A stretch of DNA of 64,000 nt from Sutcliffiella horikoshii. GTDB lineage: Bacteria > Bacillota > Bacilli > Bacillales > Bacillaceae_I. Shown here piece after piece: positions 42,642 to 50,503 of the stretch. The notes beneath the pieces were generated by a model. That model saw only the letters and a program-made list of their open reading frames with translations. It was not told where the DNA came from and did no database searches. Location of the stretch: assembly GCA_001636495.1 (NCBI GenBank), contig KV440964.1, positions 140,666 through 204,665 of the forward strand, given 5' to 3'. The translations under genes and the position numbers were made by a program. Positions within the stretch are counted from its first letter, which is position 1, and the number at the start of each line of letters is the position of its first letter.

Positions 42642-42848
42642 TTATTTTTCTATTAGCTTGCCTTCAAATACTATTTTTCTGCCAATTGGATGTACTTCCT
42701 TGTGGCCGTTTTTTATGGTTTCTTGAAAAATCGGCTCTTCCATCCGGCGGGAGGGCATATAGCCTTCCTTTGCCATTCGGTCTAGGCAATCACTAATCGA
42801 TTCGTTTTCCATTACTTCGAATTTTCGTTTTCGCGGCGTCTTATCCAT
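42642..42848 (-). CDS. yebG: NETI motif protein YebG
   Basis: A 68-residue protein with the pattern [33 protein letters not shown] (about 9-41), matching the small NETI-motif family, of unknown function. Here the name-giving NETI reads NESI. It overlaps the end of yebE by 37 bases and precedes the pur promoter region, as in B. subtilis, where yebE-yebG lie just before purE. The SD is weak (AAGGAAAA). Confidence 0.88.
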   Translation of the reverse strand: MDKTPRKRKFEVMENESISDCLDRMAKEGYMPSRRMEEPIFQETIKNGHKEVHPIGRKIVFEGKLIEK

Positions 42849-43387
42849 TCTTTAATTTTCCTTTCCTTTACTGCTTTTACCCAGAATCCGCCATGAATGG
42901 TTTTTGGTTCGTAGGCGATGATGAATGCCTTGGGATCATGCTCTTTAATGGCATGATACAGGCTAACTTCGTATTTTCTTGGCGTTAAAATTTGCATCGC
43001 CATTCGGTCGCCTTCCAGCCCGTTTGCCTGCCAGTTGGTCACACCGTAGCCTTTTTCACGTAATAGCTTTGGCAAATCCTTGTCGTACTCTTTTGTGATT
43101 ACGTTGACCGTGGTATAACCGAGTGCGAGCTTTTCCTCTATTTTCATACCGACGATTACACCGATTCCATATCCAAGTGCGTATGCGGCAAGATTTTGGA
43201 TTTGATTGAGGTTATCCAGCACCAGCCCAAGCCCGACCACATAGATCACGACTTCGACCATACTGATTCCCGCGGCCAGATAACGCTGGCCTTTCAAAGT
43301 CAAAATCATTCGTATAGTGAAAAATGAAACATAAACAATATTGATAATGATGATAATTGCTACCATAGCTAAACTGTTTTCAAGCAA
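42812..43387 (-). CDS. yebE: DUF2179 membrane protein YebE
   Basis: A 191-residue protein: three hydrophobic segments in the first ~75 residues followed by a soluble DUF2179-type domain ([28 protein letters not shown] and [19 protein letters not shown]). DUF2179 domains are found at the C-terminus of YitT-like membrane proteins; ligand and role are unknown. The start is TTG at 43387 with AGGAGG eight bases upstream. It is followed by yebG, with which it overlaps. Confidence 0.9.
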   Translation of the reverse strand: MLENSLAMVAIIIIINIVYVSFFTIRMILTLKGQRYLAAGISMVEVVIYVVGLGLVLDNLNQIQNLAAYALGYGIGVIVGMKIEEKLALGYTTVNVITKEYDKDLPKLLREKGYGVTNWQANGLEGDRMAMQILTPRKYEVSLYHAIKEHDPKAFIIAYEPKTIHGGFWVKAVKERKIKEWIRRRENENSK

Positions 43388-43469
43388 GATACATGCCTCC
43401 TAGATGCCAAATCTAGTAACTAATTCTAATGGAACCTGCTATCCCCTGTAAATACTTAAGGTAAATTAA

Positions 43470-43498
43470 TTGGTCTAAAGTCCCAGAAGTGTTAGGAT
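43470..43498 (+). promoter_or_regulatory. Candidate SigA promoter of the BCCT gene
   Basis: TTGGTC (43470-43475) and TAGGAT (43493-43498) are spaced by 17 bases, about 80 bp before the start codon. Both boxes match the consensus in four of six positions. Confidence 0.45.
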
Positions 43499-43576
43499 AG
43501 TATAGCTGCCGTTTTTGAAACAAATACTTAACTTATGAAAGAAGTGATGAGAAATTATTAAAGGAGTGAAAACAAC

Positions 43577-45115
43577 ATGAAGAAAACAACCCCTGTATTT
43601 ATTGTTTCTATTATAGTTGCTGTCTTATTCATTATCTGGGGCGTAATTCCCGCGAGCATGTTGGGAGACGCTGCCCTTAAGCCTGTGACAGAAGCCGTTC
43701 AAGGTTTTATTGTCGATAAATTTGGCTGGTTCTATCTATTGACCGCTACAGGCTTTCTGTTATTTAGTGTTATTCTTATATTCACTAAATTCGGCCGTAT
43801 CAAACTCGGAAAAGACACGGACGAGCCGGAATACAATTACATAACATGGTTTGCGATGTTATTTAGTGCCGGTATGGGTATCGGATTAGTATTTTGGGGT
43901 GCTTCAGAGCCGATGTATCATTTTTTCGCCCCACCTACAGGAGAAGGGGAAACGGCTGAAGCGGCCAGGGTAGCAATGCGCTATTCATTTTTCCATTGGG
44001 GACTGCACCCTTGGGCCATCTATTCTGTCATCGCGCTGGCATTGGCGTATTTCCAGTTTAGAAAAGGCTCACCAGGAGTGATCAGCTCCATCTTACGACC
44101 AATTTTTGGTGACCGGGTTGATGGCCATCTTGGTACGTTCATCAACTTTATTGCGGTTTTCGCTACGATATTTGGTGTTGCTACCTCCCTCGGTTTAGGA
44201 GCCATCCAGATCAGCGGTGGACTTTCTAGCCTCACACCGGCTATCACGAACAATACCACCACTCAGTTGATTGTTATCTTAGTGGTAACCGTGTTATTTA
44301 TGTTATCCGCACAAACAGGATTGAACAAAGGGATTAAATACCTGAGTAACTTGAATGTAGTGCTGGCCATTTCCTTGATGGTTTTCTTGTTATTTGCCGG
44401 ACCGACCAATTTCATCATGGATCTGTTCACTACAACGGTTGGGAGCTATATTCAAAACCTGCCAACCATGAGCTTCCGTTTGTTCCCGTTTGACGCAGAT
44501 AATACATGGGTTAAGGATTGGACGATATTCTACTGGGCATGGTGGATAGCCTGGGCACCATTCGTCGGGACATTCATCGCCCGCATTTCAAAAGGACGGA
44601 CGATCCGTGAGTTCCTACTTGGAGTATTATTGGTTCCGACTGTCTTCGGAGGATTATGGTTCTCCGTATTCGGTGGATCTGCGATATTCCTTGAGTACTT
44701 TGAAGGAATTCCTGTTTATAGCGTCATTGAAGAATCCGGAACGGAAGTGGCACTGTTCTCTGTACTGCAGAACTACCCACTTGGCATGATCATGTCCGGA
44801 CTAGCCATTTTCCTGATTTGCACCTTCTTCATCACTTCAGCAGATTCAGCAACCTTTGTGCTAGGCATGCAAACAACAAATGGCAGCCTGCATCCACCAA
44901 ACTCCATTAAGTTTGTGTGGGGAGTTATCCAATCGGCAGCAGCAGCGATCCTGCTTTGGACAGGCGGACTAGAAGCCCTACAAACGGCTTCCATCATCGC
45001 AGCCTTCCCATTCGCCATCATCATGATTCTCATGGTGTTCTCGCTCATCAAGTCCTTTAAGAGCGAAAAGTTCGTCAACGTCACCAAGCCGGTGCATCCG
45101 GATAAGAAGGACTAA
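43577..45115 (+). CDS. opuD: Glycine betaine transporter (BCCT family)
   Basis: A 512-residue secondary transporter with 12 predicted helices. The BCCT signature is clear: MGIGLVFWGASEPMYHF (about 98), FFHWGLHPWAIYS (about 138) and FYWAWWIAWAPFVGTFIARISKGRT (around residue 318-342). The charged C-terminal tail (KSEKFVNVTKPVHPDKKD) is short compared with osmosensing BetP. By family and length it resembles OpuD, importing glycine betaine for osmoprotection, but choline or another trimethylammonium compound is possible. AAAGGAG precedes the ATG. It is a single gene with its own terminator and is convergent with the MFS gene. Confidence 0.88.
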   Translation: MKKTTPVFIVSIIVAVLFIIWGVIPASMLGDAALKPVTEAVQGFIVDKFGWFYLLTATGFLLFSVILIFTKFGRIKLGKDTDEPEYNYITWFAMLFSAGMGIGLVFWGASEPMYHFFAPPTGEGETAEAARVAMRYSFFHWGLHPWAIYSVIALALAYFQFRKGSPGVISSILRPIFGDRVDGHLGTFINFIAVFATIFGVATSLGLGAIQISGGLSSLTPAITNNTTTQLIVILVVTVLFMLSAQTGLNKGIKYLSNLNVVLAISLMVFLLFAGPTNFIMDLFTTTVGSYIQNLPTMSFRLFPFDADNTWVKDWTIFYWAWWIAWAPFVGTFIARISKGRTIREFLLGVLLVPTVFGGLWFSVFGGSAIFLEYFEGIPVYSVIEESGTEVALFSVLQNYPLGMIMSGLAIFLICTFFITSADSATFVLGMQTTNGSLHPPNSIKFVWGVIQSAAAAILLWTGGLEALQTASIIAAFPFAIIMILMVFSLIKSFKSEKFVNVTKPVHPDKKD

Positions 45116-45149
45116 GCGACAAAAAAGACTGAACAACATAAGCAACTTG

Positions 45150-45185
45150 AAAACCCCCGCCTTCTTGAGGCGGGGGTTTTAGCGC
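45150..45185 (+). terminator. Terminator downstream of the BCCT gene
   Basis: A perfect 12-bp stem, AAAACCCCCGCC (45150-45161) with GGCGGGGGTTTT (45169-45180). The final T-run and the opposite A-run allow action in both directions. Confidence 0.92.
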
Positions 45186-45195
45186 TTTAACGGAG

Positions 45196-45249
45196 TGAGG
45201 GTCAGACCCCTCTTTATCTCTTTATCTCTTTATCTCTTTACCTCTTCAT
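45196..45249. repeat. GGGTCAGACCC palindrome joined to an 8-bp satellite
   Basis: TGAGGGTCAGACCCCTCTT (45196-45214) runs into five 8-bp units at 45210, 45218, 45226, 45234 and 45242 (three CTCTTTAT, then CTCTTTAC and CTCTTCAT). The right end covers the last four codons and stop of the MFS gene. On the minus strand the palindrome and flanks (TAAAGAGGGGTCTGACCCTCA and then CCGTTA) match the 35-bp repeats at 11801. Confidence 0.85.
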
Positions 45250-46485
45250 CACTCTACCATACAAAATAACAGCGGGTATTAACAGAATAGCGCTAAGTAC
45301 GAGCGCAGTTCTGATGTAGTATCTGGTGGCGATGACGCCTACAAATGGGCCTCCTAGTCCTTGCCCGACTGCGTTGCCTTGGCCCATGATGGAAAGGACG
45401 GTGGCACGTGACTTACTTTCAAGCTGTTGATTCAGCCATGCCTGGTACATCGGCGCAGTGATGGAGCCAACGATGCCGAGCATCCAGAAACAGAGGATGG
45501 CCAAATAGAAATATGGTGTTACCGCAAAGAAAATCATGAAAACAATTTGTGCCATTGTGAAATAAAACAGGCTATACCTGATCACCTTGGGCTGATTCAC
45601 ATCAAATTTTCTTTGATACCATTCCATCGCACCGATACTGATTAGCGTACCGACGAAATGAATGATACCAAACCAGACGACCGCATCCAGCTGCCCGATG
45701 CTCGGAAAAGTGAACGCCTCCAGCAAATGTGCCTCCCAAAGACGGTCGATGCCTTCTGAAGTGGCTCCCATAAAGACCGTTACCACTAACAGCATCATGA
45801 GGATTGGCTTTTTTTTGATAAAGGCAACTCCTGAAAGAAAGGTCGATGACATCGCTTTCCAAGGCTTTTCGGTAGCAGCTTCCACCTTCTCGAAATTCTT
45901 CTCTTTCATGAATACCAATAGGAATATCCCGAGCAAGATGTAAAGAACCCCACCCGCAATATAAGGAAGATTCAATGCAATACTTGCAAGAGCAACACTG
46001 ATGATGATCCCGGCAAGGCTTGCAATGAGCCTAAGCTGATTGGCGCGGACAAATATCTTCGCAACCGCCCCTTCCCCTACTTCATCTGTCAGCCACGCCT
46101 GATCTGCACCGCTGAGGAACGTTTCCCCGATTCCGCGGATAAACTCACCGATGAGTAATAGGACAAATGCAGACAACACTCCTGCAACTACTGTACTTCC
46201 GCTCAAGTAAGGAATACTCCCCTCAAAAATAAAGGCAGCCCCCAAGATGAATGTCGCAATGATGATCGACAATCTCCTGCTATAGGTGTCAGCCACCACT
46301 CCCGCTACACTTTCAAATATAATGACGGTCAATTCAATGGCCGTTCCAATCAAAATTAACTGAAGGGGATTGAGCCCCAACTCTTCAATATAATAGATCG
46401 CATACGTCGTAAACATGATCGAGCTCGCAAGCGAAATGATAATATGCATGATGTAATACACATGCTGGGTTTCAAGTTTATACAT
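45238..46485 (-). CDS. MFS transporter
   Basis: A 415-residue major facilitator protein with 12 hydrophobic segments. The motif-A-like loop between helices 2 and 3 reads VAGVVADTYSRRLSII (about 60-75), and EFIRGIGETFLSGADQAWLTDE (about 113) is typical of a drug/metabolite-exporter-like subgroup. Substrate unknown; antibiotic or metabolite efflux is a guess. GTAGG lies six bases before the ATG. A 20-codon ORF with its own good SD and promoter precedes it by 48 bp, hinting at leader-peptide control. The stop codon lies within the 8-bp satellite. Confidence 0.88.
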   Translation of the reverse strand: MYKLETQHVYYIMHIIISLASSIMFTTYAIYYIEELGLNPLQLILIGTAIELTVIIFESVAGVVADTYSRRLSIIIATFILGAAFIFEGSIPYLSGSTVVAGVLSAFVLLLIGEFIRGIGETFLSGADQAWLTDEVGEGAVAKIFVRANQLRLIASLAGIIISVALASIALNLPYIAGGVLYILLGIFLLVFMKEKNFEKVEAATEKPWKAMSSTFLSGVAFIKKKPILMMLLVVTVFMGATSEGIDRLWEAHLLEAFTFPSIGQLDAVVWFGIIHFVGTLISIGAMEWYQRKFDVNQPKVIRYSLFYFTMAQIVFMIFFAVTPYFYLAILCFWMLGIVGSITAPMYQAWLNQQLESKSRATVLSIMGQGNAVGQGLGGPFVGVIATRYYIRTALVLSAILLIPAVILYGRVMKR

Positions 46486-46533
46486 TGTTACCTACTTTCC
46501 AGCAAGCAACAAAACGGTTTTAAACGCCAGTCG

Positions 46534-46596
46534 TCACTTGCTAATGATTGTTCCCTTTGTGTTTTCGTTTAAAATCCATGTATAGTTTTTTGACAT
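46534..46596 (-). CDS. Candidate leader peptide upstream of the MFS gene
   Basis: A 20-codon ORF (MSKNYTWILNENTKGTIISK) with GGAGGTG seven bases before the ATG, starting about 15 nt after a predicted transcription start. It ends 48 nt before the MFS start. TTAGCAAG at its 3' end can pair with CTTGCTGG just before the MFS SD, so translation of the peptide could change access to that SD. This resembles translational attenuation leaders of efflux genes such as tetL, but no sequence relation is claimed. Confidence 0.6.
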   Translation of the reverse strand: MSKNYTWILNENTKGTIISK

Positions 46597-46617
46597 GATT
46601 AAACACCTCCGCTTTAA

Positions 46618-46626
46618 AATATACCA
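46618..46626 (-). promoter_or_regulatory. Extended -10 promoter of the leader-MFS unit
   Basis: On the minus strand ATGGTATATT supplies TG-N-TATATT (-10 at 46618-46623). No convincing -35. Predicted start near 46611, giving a very short 5' end before the leader ORF. Confidence 0.5.
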
Positions 46627-46775
46627 TGATTTCCCTTTCATTTGTTTAAGTGATTTTCGACATAGAGTCGGAATGCGAATCTACTTGGCCAGGTCATTCC
46701 TAGGCACTTACCCACCCACTCGTGCATATTCTAATGGCAAAGAGAATGCAAACAGGAAAGGAAGCGTGACTGCCG

Positions 46776-47270
46776 ATGATGCCCTTTAATCAATTTAAAA
46801 ATATGGGAGACTGGCGCAAACAATGGGATCAGTTCTTCGGGGATGAATTTTGGAACGGCTTTGAGCCATACTTCGAAAACATGCAGACCCAGACCAATCT
46901 ATACAAAAAAGAAAATGAATTGCTCTGTGTCATGTGCCTGCCAGGACTGGTGAATCCGGAACAGGTCCAATTGTTTGTTCGCCCGCAGCAGCTCGAAGTG
47001 AAAGGTCAAATCAACCTCAACATCCATGGCTACGAGCTCATCGAAGAAGGAATCGCCCAAGGCGACTTCCAACGCACCTTCGAACTCCCATTCCCAGTCC
47101 GCGACGACAAAGTAGACGCCACCTACGAAAACGGCCTCCTCCTCATCCAACTCCACCGCCACATCACCAGCGACACCAAGCGGCAGATTTATGTGAAGGG
47201 TGGAAAAAATAACGAAAGAGTAAATAAAGGGTCAGACCCCTCTAGGAATTTTAACATCGACGTCGAATAA
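46776..47270 (+). CDS. Hsp20/alpha-crystallin family protein
   Basis: A 164-residue small heat shock protein. The alpha-crystallin domain spans about residues 40-145, with NELLCVMCLPGLVNPEQVQLFV, QGDFQRTFELPFPV and the C-terminal strand VDATYENGLLLIQLHRH. Such proteins are ATP-independent holdases; in Bacillus some (CotP) are spore coat proteins. AAAGGAAG lies about 11 bases before the ATG at 46776. The last ~14 residues (KGSDPSRNFNIDVE) are encoded by the GGGTCAGACCC repeat and the following bases, so the natural end may have been altered by that element. A terminator follows. Confidence 0.85.
   Translation: MMPFNQFKNMGDWRKQWDQFFGDEFWNGFEPYFENMQTQTNLYKKENELLCVMCLPGLVNPEQVQLFVRPQQLEVKGQINLNIHGYELIEEGIAQGDFQRTFELPFPVRDDKVDATYENGLLLIQLHRHITSDTKRQIYVKGGKNNERVNKGSDPSRNFNIDVE
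47226..47243. repeat. GGGTCAGACCC palindrome inside the Hsp20 gene end
   Basis: AAAGGGTCAGACCCCTCT lies in frame and encodes part of the C-terminus of the Hsp20 protein. The core recurs at 11801, 28218 and 45197. About 20 bases later ACGTCGAATAAT resembles ACGTCGAATTAT after the 28218 copy. Confidence 0.75.
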
Positions 47271-47300
47271 TATATAAGTTAGAGTAATCTCGTGTATCAA

Positions 47301-47326
47301 GCCCCTAATTCATAGGGGTTTTTTCT
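47301..47326 (+). terminator. Terminator downstream of the Hsp20 gene
   Basis: CCCCTA and TAGGGG pair around ATTCA and are followed by TTTTTTC. Confidence 0.85.
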
Positions 47327-47336
47327 TTTGTTTATA

Positions 47337-47386
47337 GGAAGATTATGAACAAGGATTTCTTGGAAGATTATGAACAAGGATTTCTC
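47337..47386 (+). repeat. 25-bp tandem duplication upstream of the sigY promoter
   Basis: Two adjacent 25-base copies (GGAAGATTATGAACAAGGAT followed by TTCTT or TTCTC) at 47337-47361 and 47362-47386 differ at one base. Each contains ATGAACA, close to the TGAACG -35 of the sigY promoter 23 bp downstream. Confidence 0.9.
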
Positions 47387-47408
47387 AAAAAAAGTTTTAT
47401 AAATAAAA

Positions 47409-47434
47409 TGAACGCTTTATAAACTCACAGCGTC
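47409..47434 (+). promoter_or_regulatory. ECF-type autoregulatory promoter of sigY
   Basis: TGAACG (47409-47414) and CGTC (47431-47434) are 16 bases apart, matching the promoter form reported for SigY of B. subtilis, which transcribes its own operon. It ends 53 bp before the sigY start. Confidence 0.82.
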
Positions 47435-47487
47435 TTATGGTTGAACACAAGGAAATGCTTAGAAACACAAAGAAAGGAGGCATCGAT

Positions 47488-48027
47488 TTGGAGCAGGAAG
47501 AAGACATTTATCTGATACAAGAGGCAATAACAGGCGACGACGATGCCTTCACGCAGCTATTTCAGAAGCACTATTCTTTTCTGTATAAATACTTACTCAA
47601 ACTAACACTCAATGAAGAAACGAGCAGCGACCTGGCACAGGAAACGATGATGAAATGCTACACCAACCTCGCCTCCTTTAAAGGAGAGGGGAAATTCTCC
47701 ACCTGGATGATCTCGATTGCCTCTAGGCTCTACATCGACTCCATCCGAAAAAAAGAGCGCGAAAAGAAAAAAGCCAACCGTCTCTTTCATGTTCTGTCCA
47801 GACAGCTTACCTTCCGCTCTACATCAAACGGCATGGAGTGGAGCGATACGTTCTCAGACTTCAACCAGCTGTCAGCAGAAACAAGAACACCTATCTTACT
47901 AAGGCACTATTACGGCTACACCTATGAAGAAATCGGCTCGATGCTTGGCATCAGAACAGGAACGGTTAAATCCAGAGTCCACAATGGAATCAAAACGCTA
48001 AGAAAGGAGTGGGACCACGATGAGTAA
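47488..48027 (+). CDS. sigY: ECF RNA polymerase sigma factor SigY
   Basis: A 179-residue ECF sigma factor. Region 2 (AFTQLFQKHYSFLYKYLLKLT through FSTWMISIASRLYIDSIRKK, about 22-92) binds core enzyme and the -10 box; region 4 (ILLRHYYGYTYEEIGSMLGIRTGTVKSRVHNG, about 137-168) is the helix-turn-helix for the -35 box. The start is TTG at 47488 with AAAGGAGG seven bases upstream; in-frame ATG codons from 47437 fall too close to the promoter. Six genes follow in the order of the B. subtilis sigY operon. The operon is positively autoregulated and restrained by membrane proteins encoded downstream, with YxlC as the main anti-sigma factor. Confidence 0.93.
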   Translation: MEQEEDIYLIQEAITGDDDAFTQLFQKHYSFLYKYLLKLTLNEETSSDLAQETMMKCYTNLASFKGEGKFSTWMISIASRLYIDSIRKKEREKKKANRLFHVLSRQLTFRSTSNGMEWSDTFSDFNQLSAETRTPILLRHYYGYTYEEIGSMLGIRTGTVKSRVHNGIKTLRKEWDHDE

Positions 48028-48355
48028 ACAAGACAATAAAGACAAAGGCCTTTTAACTAAACTTCAAAAAGACTGGAAGCAACTAGATGAGCTAGGGTCA
48101 CCTCCTATCCCAACAGCTCACCAGATGCAAGAACAACTTCATATGGCCAAATCAGCAAAGCGCAAAGCGTTCCAAAAAGAGCTCGGAATGTTTGTCATCA
48201 CCGCGCTCATCCTTTTAGCAGCGTTTACCACCGTCATGTTCCAGGCACCAATTGTGTTTTTCGTCATTCAAGTGTCCGCACTCGTCCTAGCTCCGATCAT
48301 CTTTTACTTCTTGCAAAAAAGCAAAGCTAAACAGGAAGGAAGCATCCTATCATGA
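48020..48355 (+). CDS. yxlC: Anti-sigma factor YxlC
   Basis: A 111-residue protein with a soluble N-terminal part (KLQKDWKQLDELGSPPIPTAHQM) and two hydrophobic helices (about 56-73 and 77-97). It fits the YxlC family. In B. subtilis YxlC, with YxlD, inhibits SigY at the membrane. It overlaps sigY by eight bases and yxlD by four. Confidence 0.9.
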   Translation: MSKQDNKDKGLLTKLQKDWKQLDELGSPPIPTAHQMQEQLHMAKSAKRKAFQKELGMFVITALILLAAFTTVMFQAPIVFFVIQVSALVLAPIIFYFLQKSKAKQEGSILS

Positions 48356-48573
48356 CACCGGAAAAACTGGAGCAACTATATACCATTCTTCCATGGCTCA
48401 TTCCTGTCCTGTTGACACAAAGCATCCTGTTGTTCATTGACGCCAAGAAAAAAGGCAGTTACGCCTGGTTCTGGGGAATCTGGGGTTTGATACAATTCCC
48501 ACTACCCACCCTGTTCTATCTGATATTCGTGTACTACCCACATCATAAAAGGCAAAAAAGGAGAGGACATTAA
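48352..48573 (+). CDS. yxlD: SigY regulatory membrane protein YxlD
   Basis: A 73-residue two-helix membrane protein of the phospholipase-D-nuclease N-terminal type (WLIPVLLTQSILLFIDAKKKGSYAWFWGIWGLIQFPLPTLFYLIF, cited by its two helices near 12-30 and 38-60). Its partner role in SigY inhibition is known from B. subtilis. It overlaps both neighbours by a few bases, indicating coupled translation. Confidence 0.88.
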   Translation: MTPEKLEQLYTILPWLIPVLLTQSILLFIDAKKKGSYAWFWGIWGLIQFPLPTLFYLIFVYYPHHKRQKRRGH

Positions 48574-48764
48574 TGGAAAACATCAACTGGTCACTTGCAA
48601 CACCACTAATCGTCTTACAATTAATATTAGTGGTCACGGCCCTCATCAGCCTCGCCCGTCAGGAAAATACGAACGGACCGAAATGGATCTGGGCTCTCAT
48701 CATTCTTTTCATCACCACCATCGGCCCGATCCTCTATTTCATCATCGGCCGAAAAAATGATTAA
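48573..48764 (+). CDS. yxlE: Small membrane protein YxlE
   Basis: A 63-residue protein with the PLD-nuclease N-terminal pattern: helix LIVLQLILVVTALISLA, loop RQENTNGPKWIWAL, helix LFITTIGPILYFIIGRK. The role is unproven; it is the fourth gene of the sigY operon. The ATG shares a base with the yxlD stop. Confidence 0.87.
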   Translation: MENINWSLATPLIVLQLILVVTALISLARQENTNGPKWIWALIILFITTIGPILYFIIGRKND

Positions 48765-48777
48765 GGAGCCGACAGAC

Positions 48778-49674
48778 ATGCTACTCGAAATTAGCCAACT
48801 AACCAAAACCTATAAACAGCACCAAGCCGTAAAAGACATATCTTTTACGATAGAAAAAGGATCCTGCGTCGCGCTTCTCGGTCCAAATGGAGCTGGGAAA
48901 ACGACCTCCTTGCAGATGCTTGCCGGACTTCTTACACCGACATCCGGCACCATCCGATTTGCAAGTAGCGACGGAAAGGACTACCGCCACCGTATTGGCT
49001 TCCTGCCCCAGCACCCAGCCTTTTTTTCCTGGATGACACCGAAGGAATATTTACAGTTCGCAGGCAAGCTTTCACATCTCCCGAAAGCACAGCTAAAAGC
49101 CAAGATAGAGGAGACACTGGAATTCGTCAGCCTTACTGATGTGAAAAACAAACGGATTGGCGGCTTCTCCGGCGGAATGAAACAGCGCCTCGGCCTGGCA
49201 CAAGCACTTTTGCATGATCCTGAGCTTTTGATACTTGATGAGCCAGTCTCTGCACTCGATCCAGACGGCAGACGCGATGTCTTGAAAATTCTTACCCAGC
49301 TAAAAAACCGAATGACGATACTATTCTCCACCCATGTCCTTCACGATGCAGAACAAGTTTGCGATACCGTGATTATGCTAAAAAATGGTCAAATCAAATG
49401 GGACGGCAGTCTGGACTCACTTAGGTCCGAGCATACAACCTCTTCAGTAAAAATAAAAACGGAAGAGTCACTCACCGGCCTATTAGATGGCATCCCAAAC
49501 ATCGAATCCATCGACTATATAGACGATCAGACAGCCACCATTTTTGTCAATGAAGCTACCTTCCAAAGTAACACATTAGTTACTAGATTATTAGAAAAGC
49601 AACTCACTCTATCACACTATGAAAAAGTGGAAGATTCACTTGAAGACGCATATATGAAGGTGATGAACAGATGA
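48778..49674 (+). CDS. yxlF: ABC transporter ATP-binding protein YxlF
   Basis: A 298-residue ABC ATPase: Walker A GPNGAGKT (35-42), Q-loop in GFLPQHPAF, signature FSGGMKQRLGLA (about 129), Walker B ELLILDEPVSALDP (about 150) and H-loop FSTHVLHDAEQVC (about 182). The C-terminal ~90 residues form the extra domain common in multidrug or export ATPases. AAGGAG precedes ATG 48778; the in-frame ATG at 48757 overlaps yxlE. It pairs with YxlG. Confidence 0.93.
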   Translation: MLLEISQLTKTYKQHQAVKDISFTIEKGSCVALLGPNGAGKTTSLQMLAGLLTPTSGTIRFASSDGKDYRHRIGFLPQHPAFFSWMTPKEYLQFAGKLSHLPKAQLKAKIEETLEFVSLTDVKNKRIGGFSGGMKQRLGLAQALLHDPELLILDEPVSALDPDGRRDVLKILTQLKNRMTILFSTHVLHDAEQVCDTVIMLKNGQIKWDGSLDSLRSEHTTSSVKIKTEESLTGLLDGIPNIESIDYIDDQTATIFVNEATFQSNTLVTRLLEKQLTLSHYEKVEDSLEDAYMKVMNR

Positions 49675-50447
49675 AGAACTTTATAACGCTTTTCACAAAA
49701 GAAATGCAAGAAAGCATGCGAAATGGAAAATGGATCTGGCTGCCCATCGTCATCATAATCATCGGAATTACCCAGCCGGTCACCAGCTACTATATGCCAC
49801 AGATCATCGAATCGGCCGGAAACCTACCGGAAGGAACAGTCATAGAGATACCTATCCCCTCCGGAGAAGAGGTCCTTGCCGGAACACTGGGCCAGTACGG
49901 TACGCTCGCCACGCTACTTTTTGTGCTAGCTTCGATGAGTGCCATCTCAAACGAACGCCAAAACGGCACGCTCACACTCGTCATGGCCCGTCCAGTCATG
50001 GCAGTCCAGTACATCTTAAGTAAATGGGCTGCACAGCTTGTCATTGCACTAGTTTCCCTCATACTAAGCTTCGTTCTGACCTGGTACTATACAAATCTAC
50101 TATTCAACACAGTGGACTGGAGTATCATGCTGGCAAGCCTCGGTGTCTACAGCTTATGGATTATATTGATTATCTCAGTTACCATCTTTACCGGGACATT
50201 GCTCCGAACATCTGGCGGAATCGCCGGGGTCAGCATATCTTTTCTAGCACTCCTGACCGTATCAACAGGACTCTTCACCAAATTCATGGAATGGAGCCCA
50301 GCAAAGCTTCGTGAACACGCCACCTCCATCCTTATGCAAGGGGAGCTTCTAGAGAACGGACTGCTCGTCATATCTGCAACACTCTGCCTTTCTCTATTGC
50401 TTGTACTATTGGCTACCTTCAACTTTAAAAGATTTGAACAATTTTAA
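49671..50447 (+). CDS. yxlG: ABC transporter permease YxlG
   Basis: A 258-residue ABC-2-type permease with six hydrophobic segments, beginning FITLFTKEMQESMRNGKWIWLP, with FVLASMSAISNERQNGTLTLVMARPV (about 82-107) marking the family. With YxlF it should form an exporter under SigY control; the substrate is unknown. A four-base overlap (ATGA) links it to yxlF. A terminator follows. Confidence 0.9.
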   Translation: MKNFITLFTKEMQESMRNGKWIWLPIVIIIIGITQPVTSYYMPQIIESAGNLPEGTVIEIPIPSGEEVLAGTLGQYGTLATLLFVLASMSAISNERQNGTLTLVMARPVMAVQYILSKWAAQLVIALVSLILSFVLTWYYTNLLFNTVDWSIMLASLGVYSLWIILIISVTIFTGTLLRTSGGIAGVSISFLALLTVSTGLFTKFMEWSPAKLREHATSILMQGELLENGLLVISATLCLSLLLVLLATFNFKRFEQF

Positions 50448-50456
50448 CCTCTAAAA

Positions 50457-50503
50457 AAAAGAGTAGCAATCGGTCCTTCATTTAAGAAGCCGTGCTACTC
50501 TTT
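50457..50503. terminator. Bidirectional terminator between yxlG and the kinase gene
   Basis: AAAGAGTAGCA and TGCTACTCTTT pair. The right arm overlaps the last codons of the convergent minus-strand kinase gene, so one hairpin serves both. Confidence 0.8.

Noticed and set aside
47226-47243. Intrinsic terminator for the Hsp20 gene at the palindrome
   Set aside because: No T-run follows and the gene continues for nine more codons; the real terminator is at 47301-47326.
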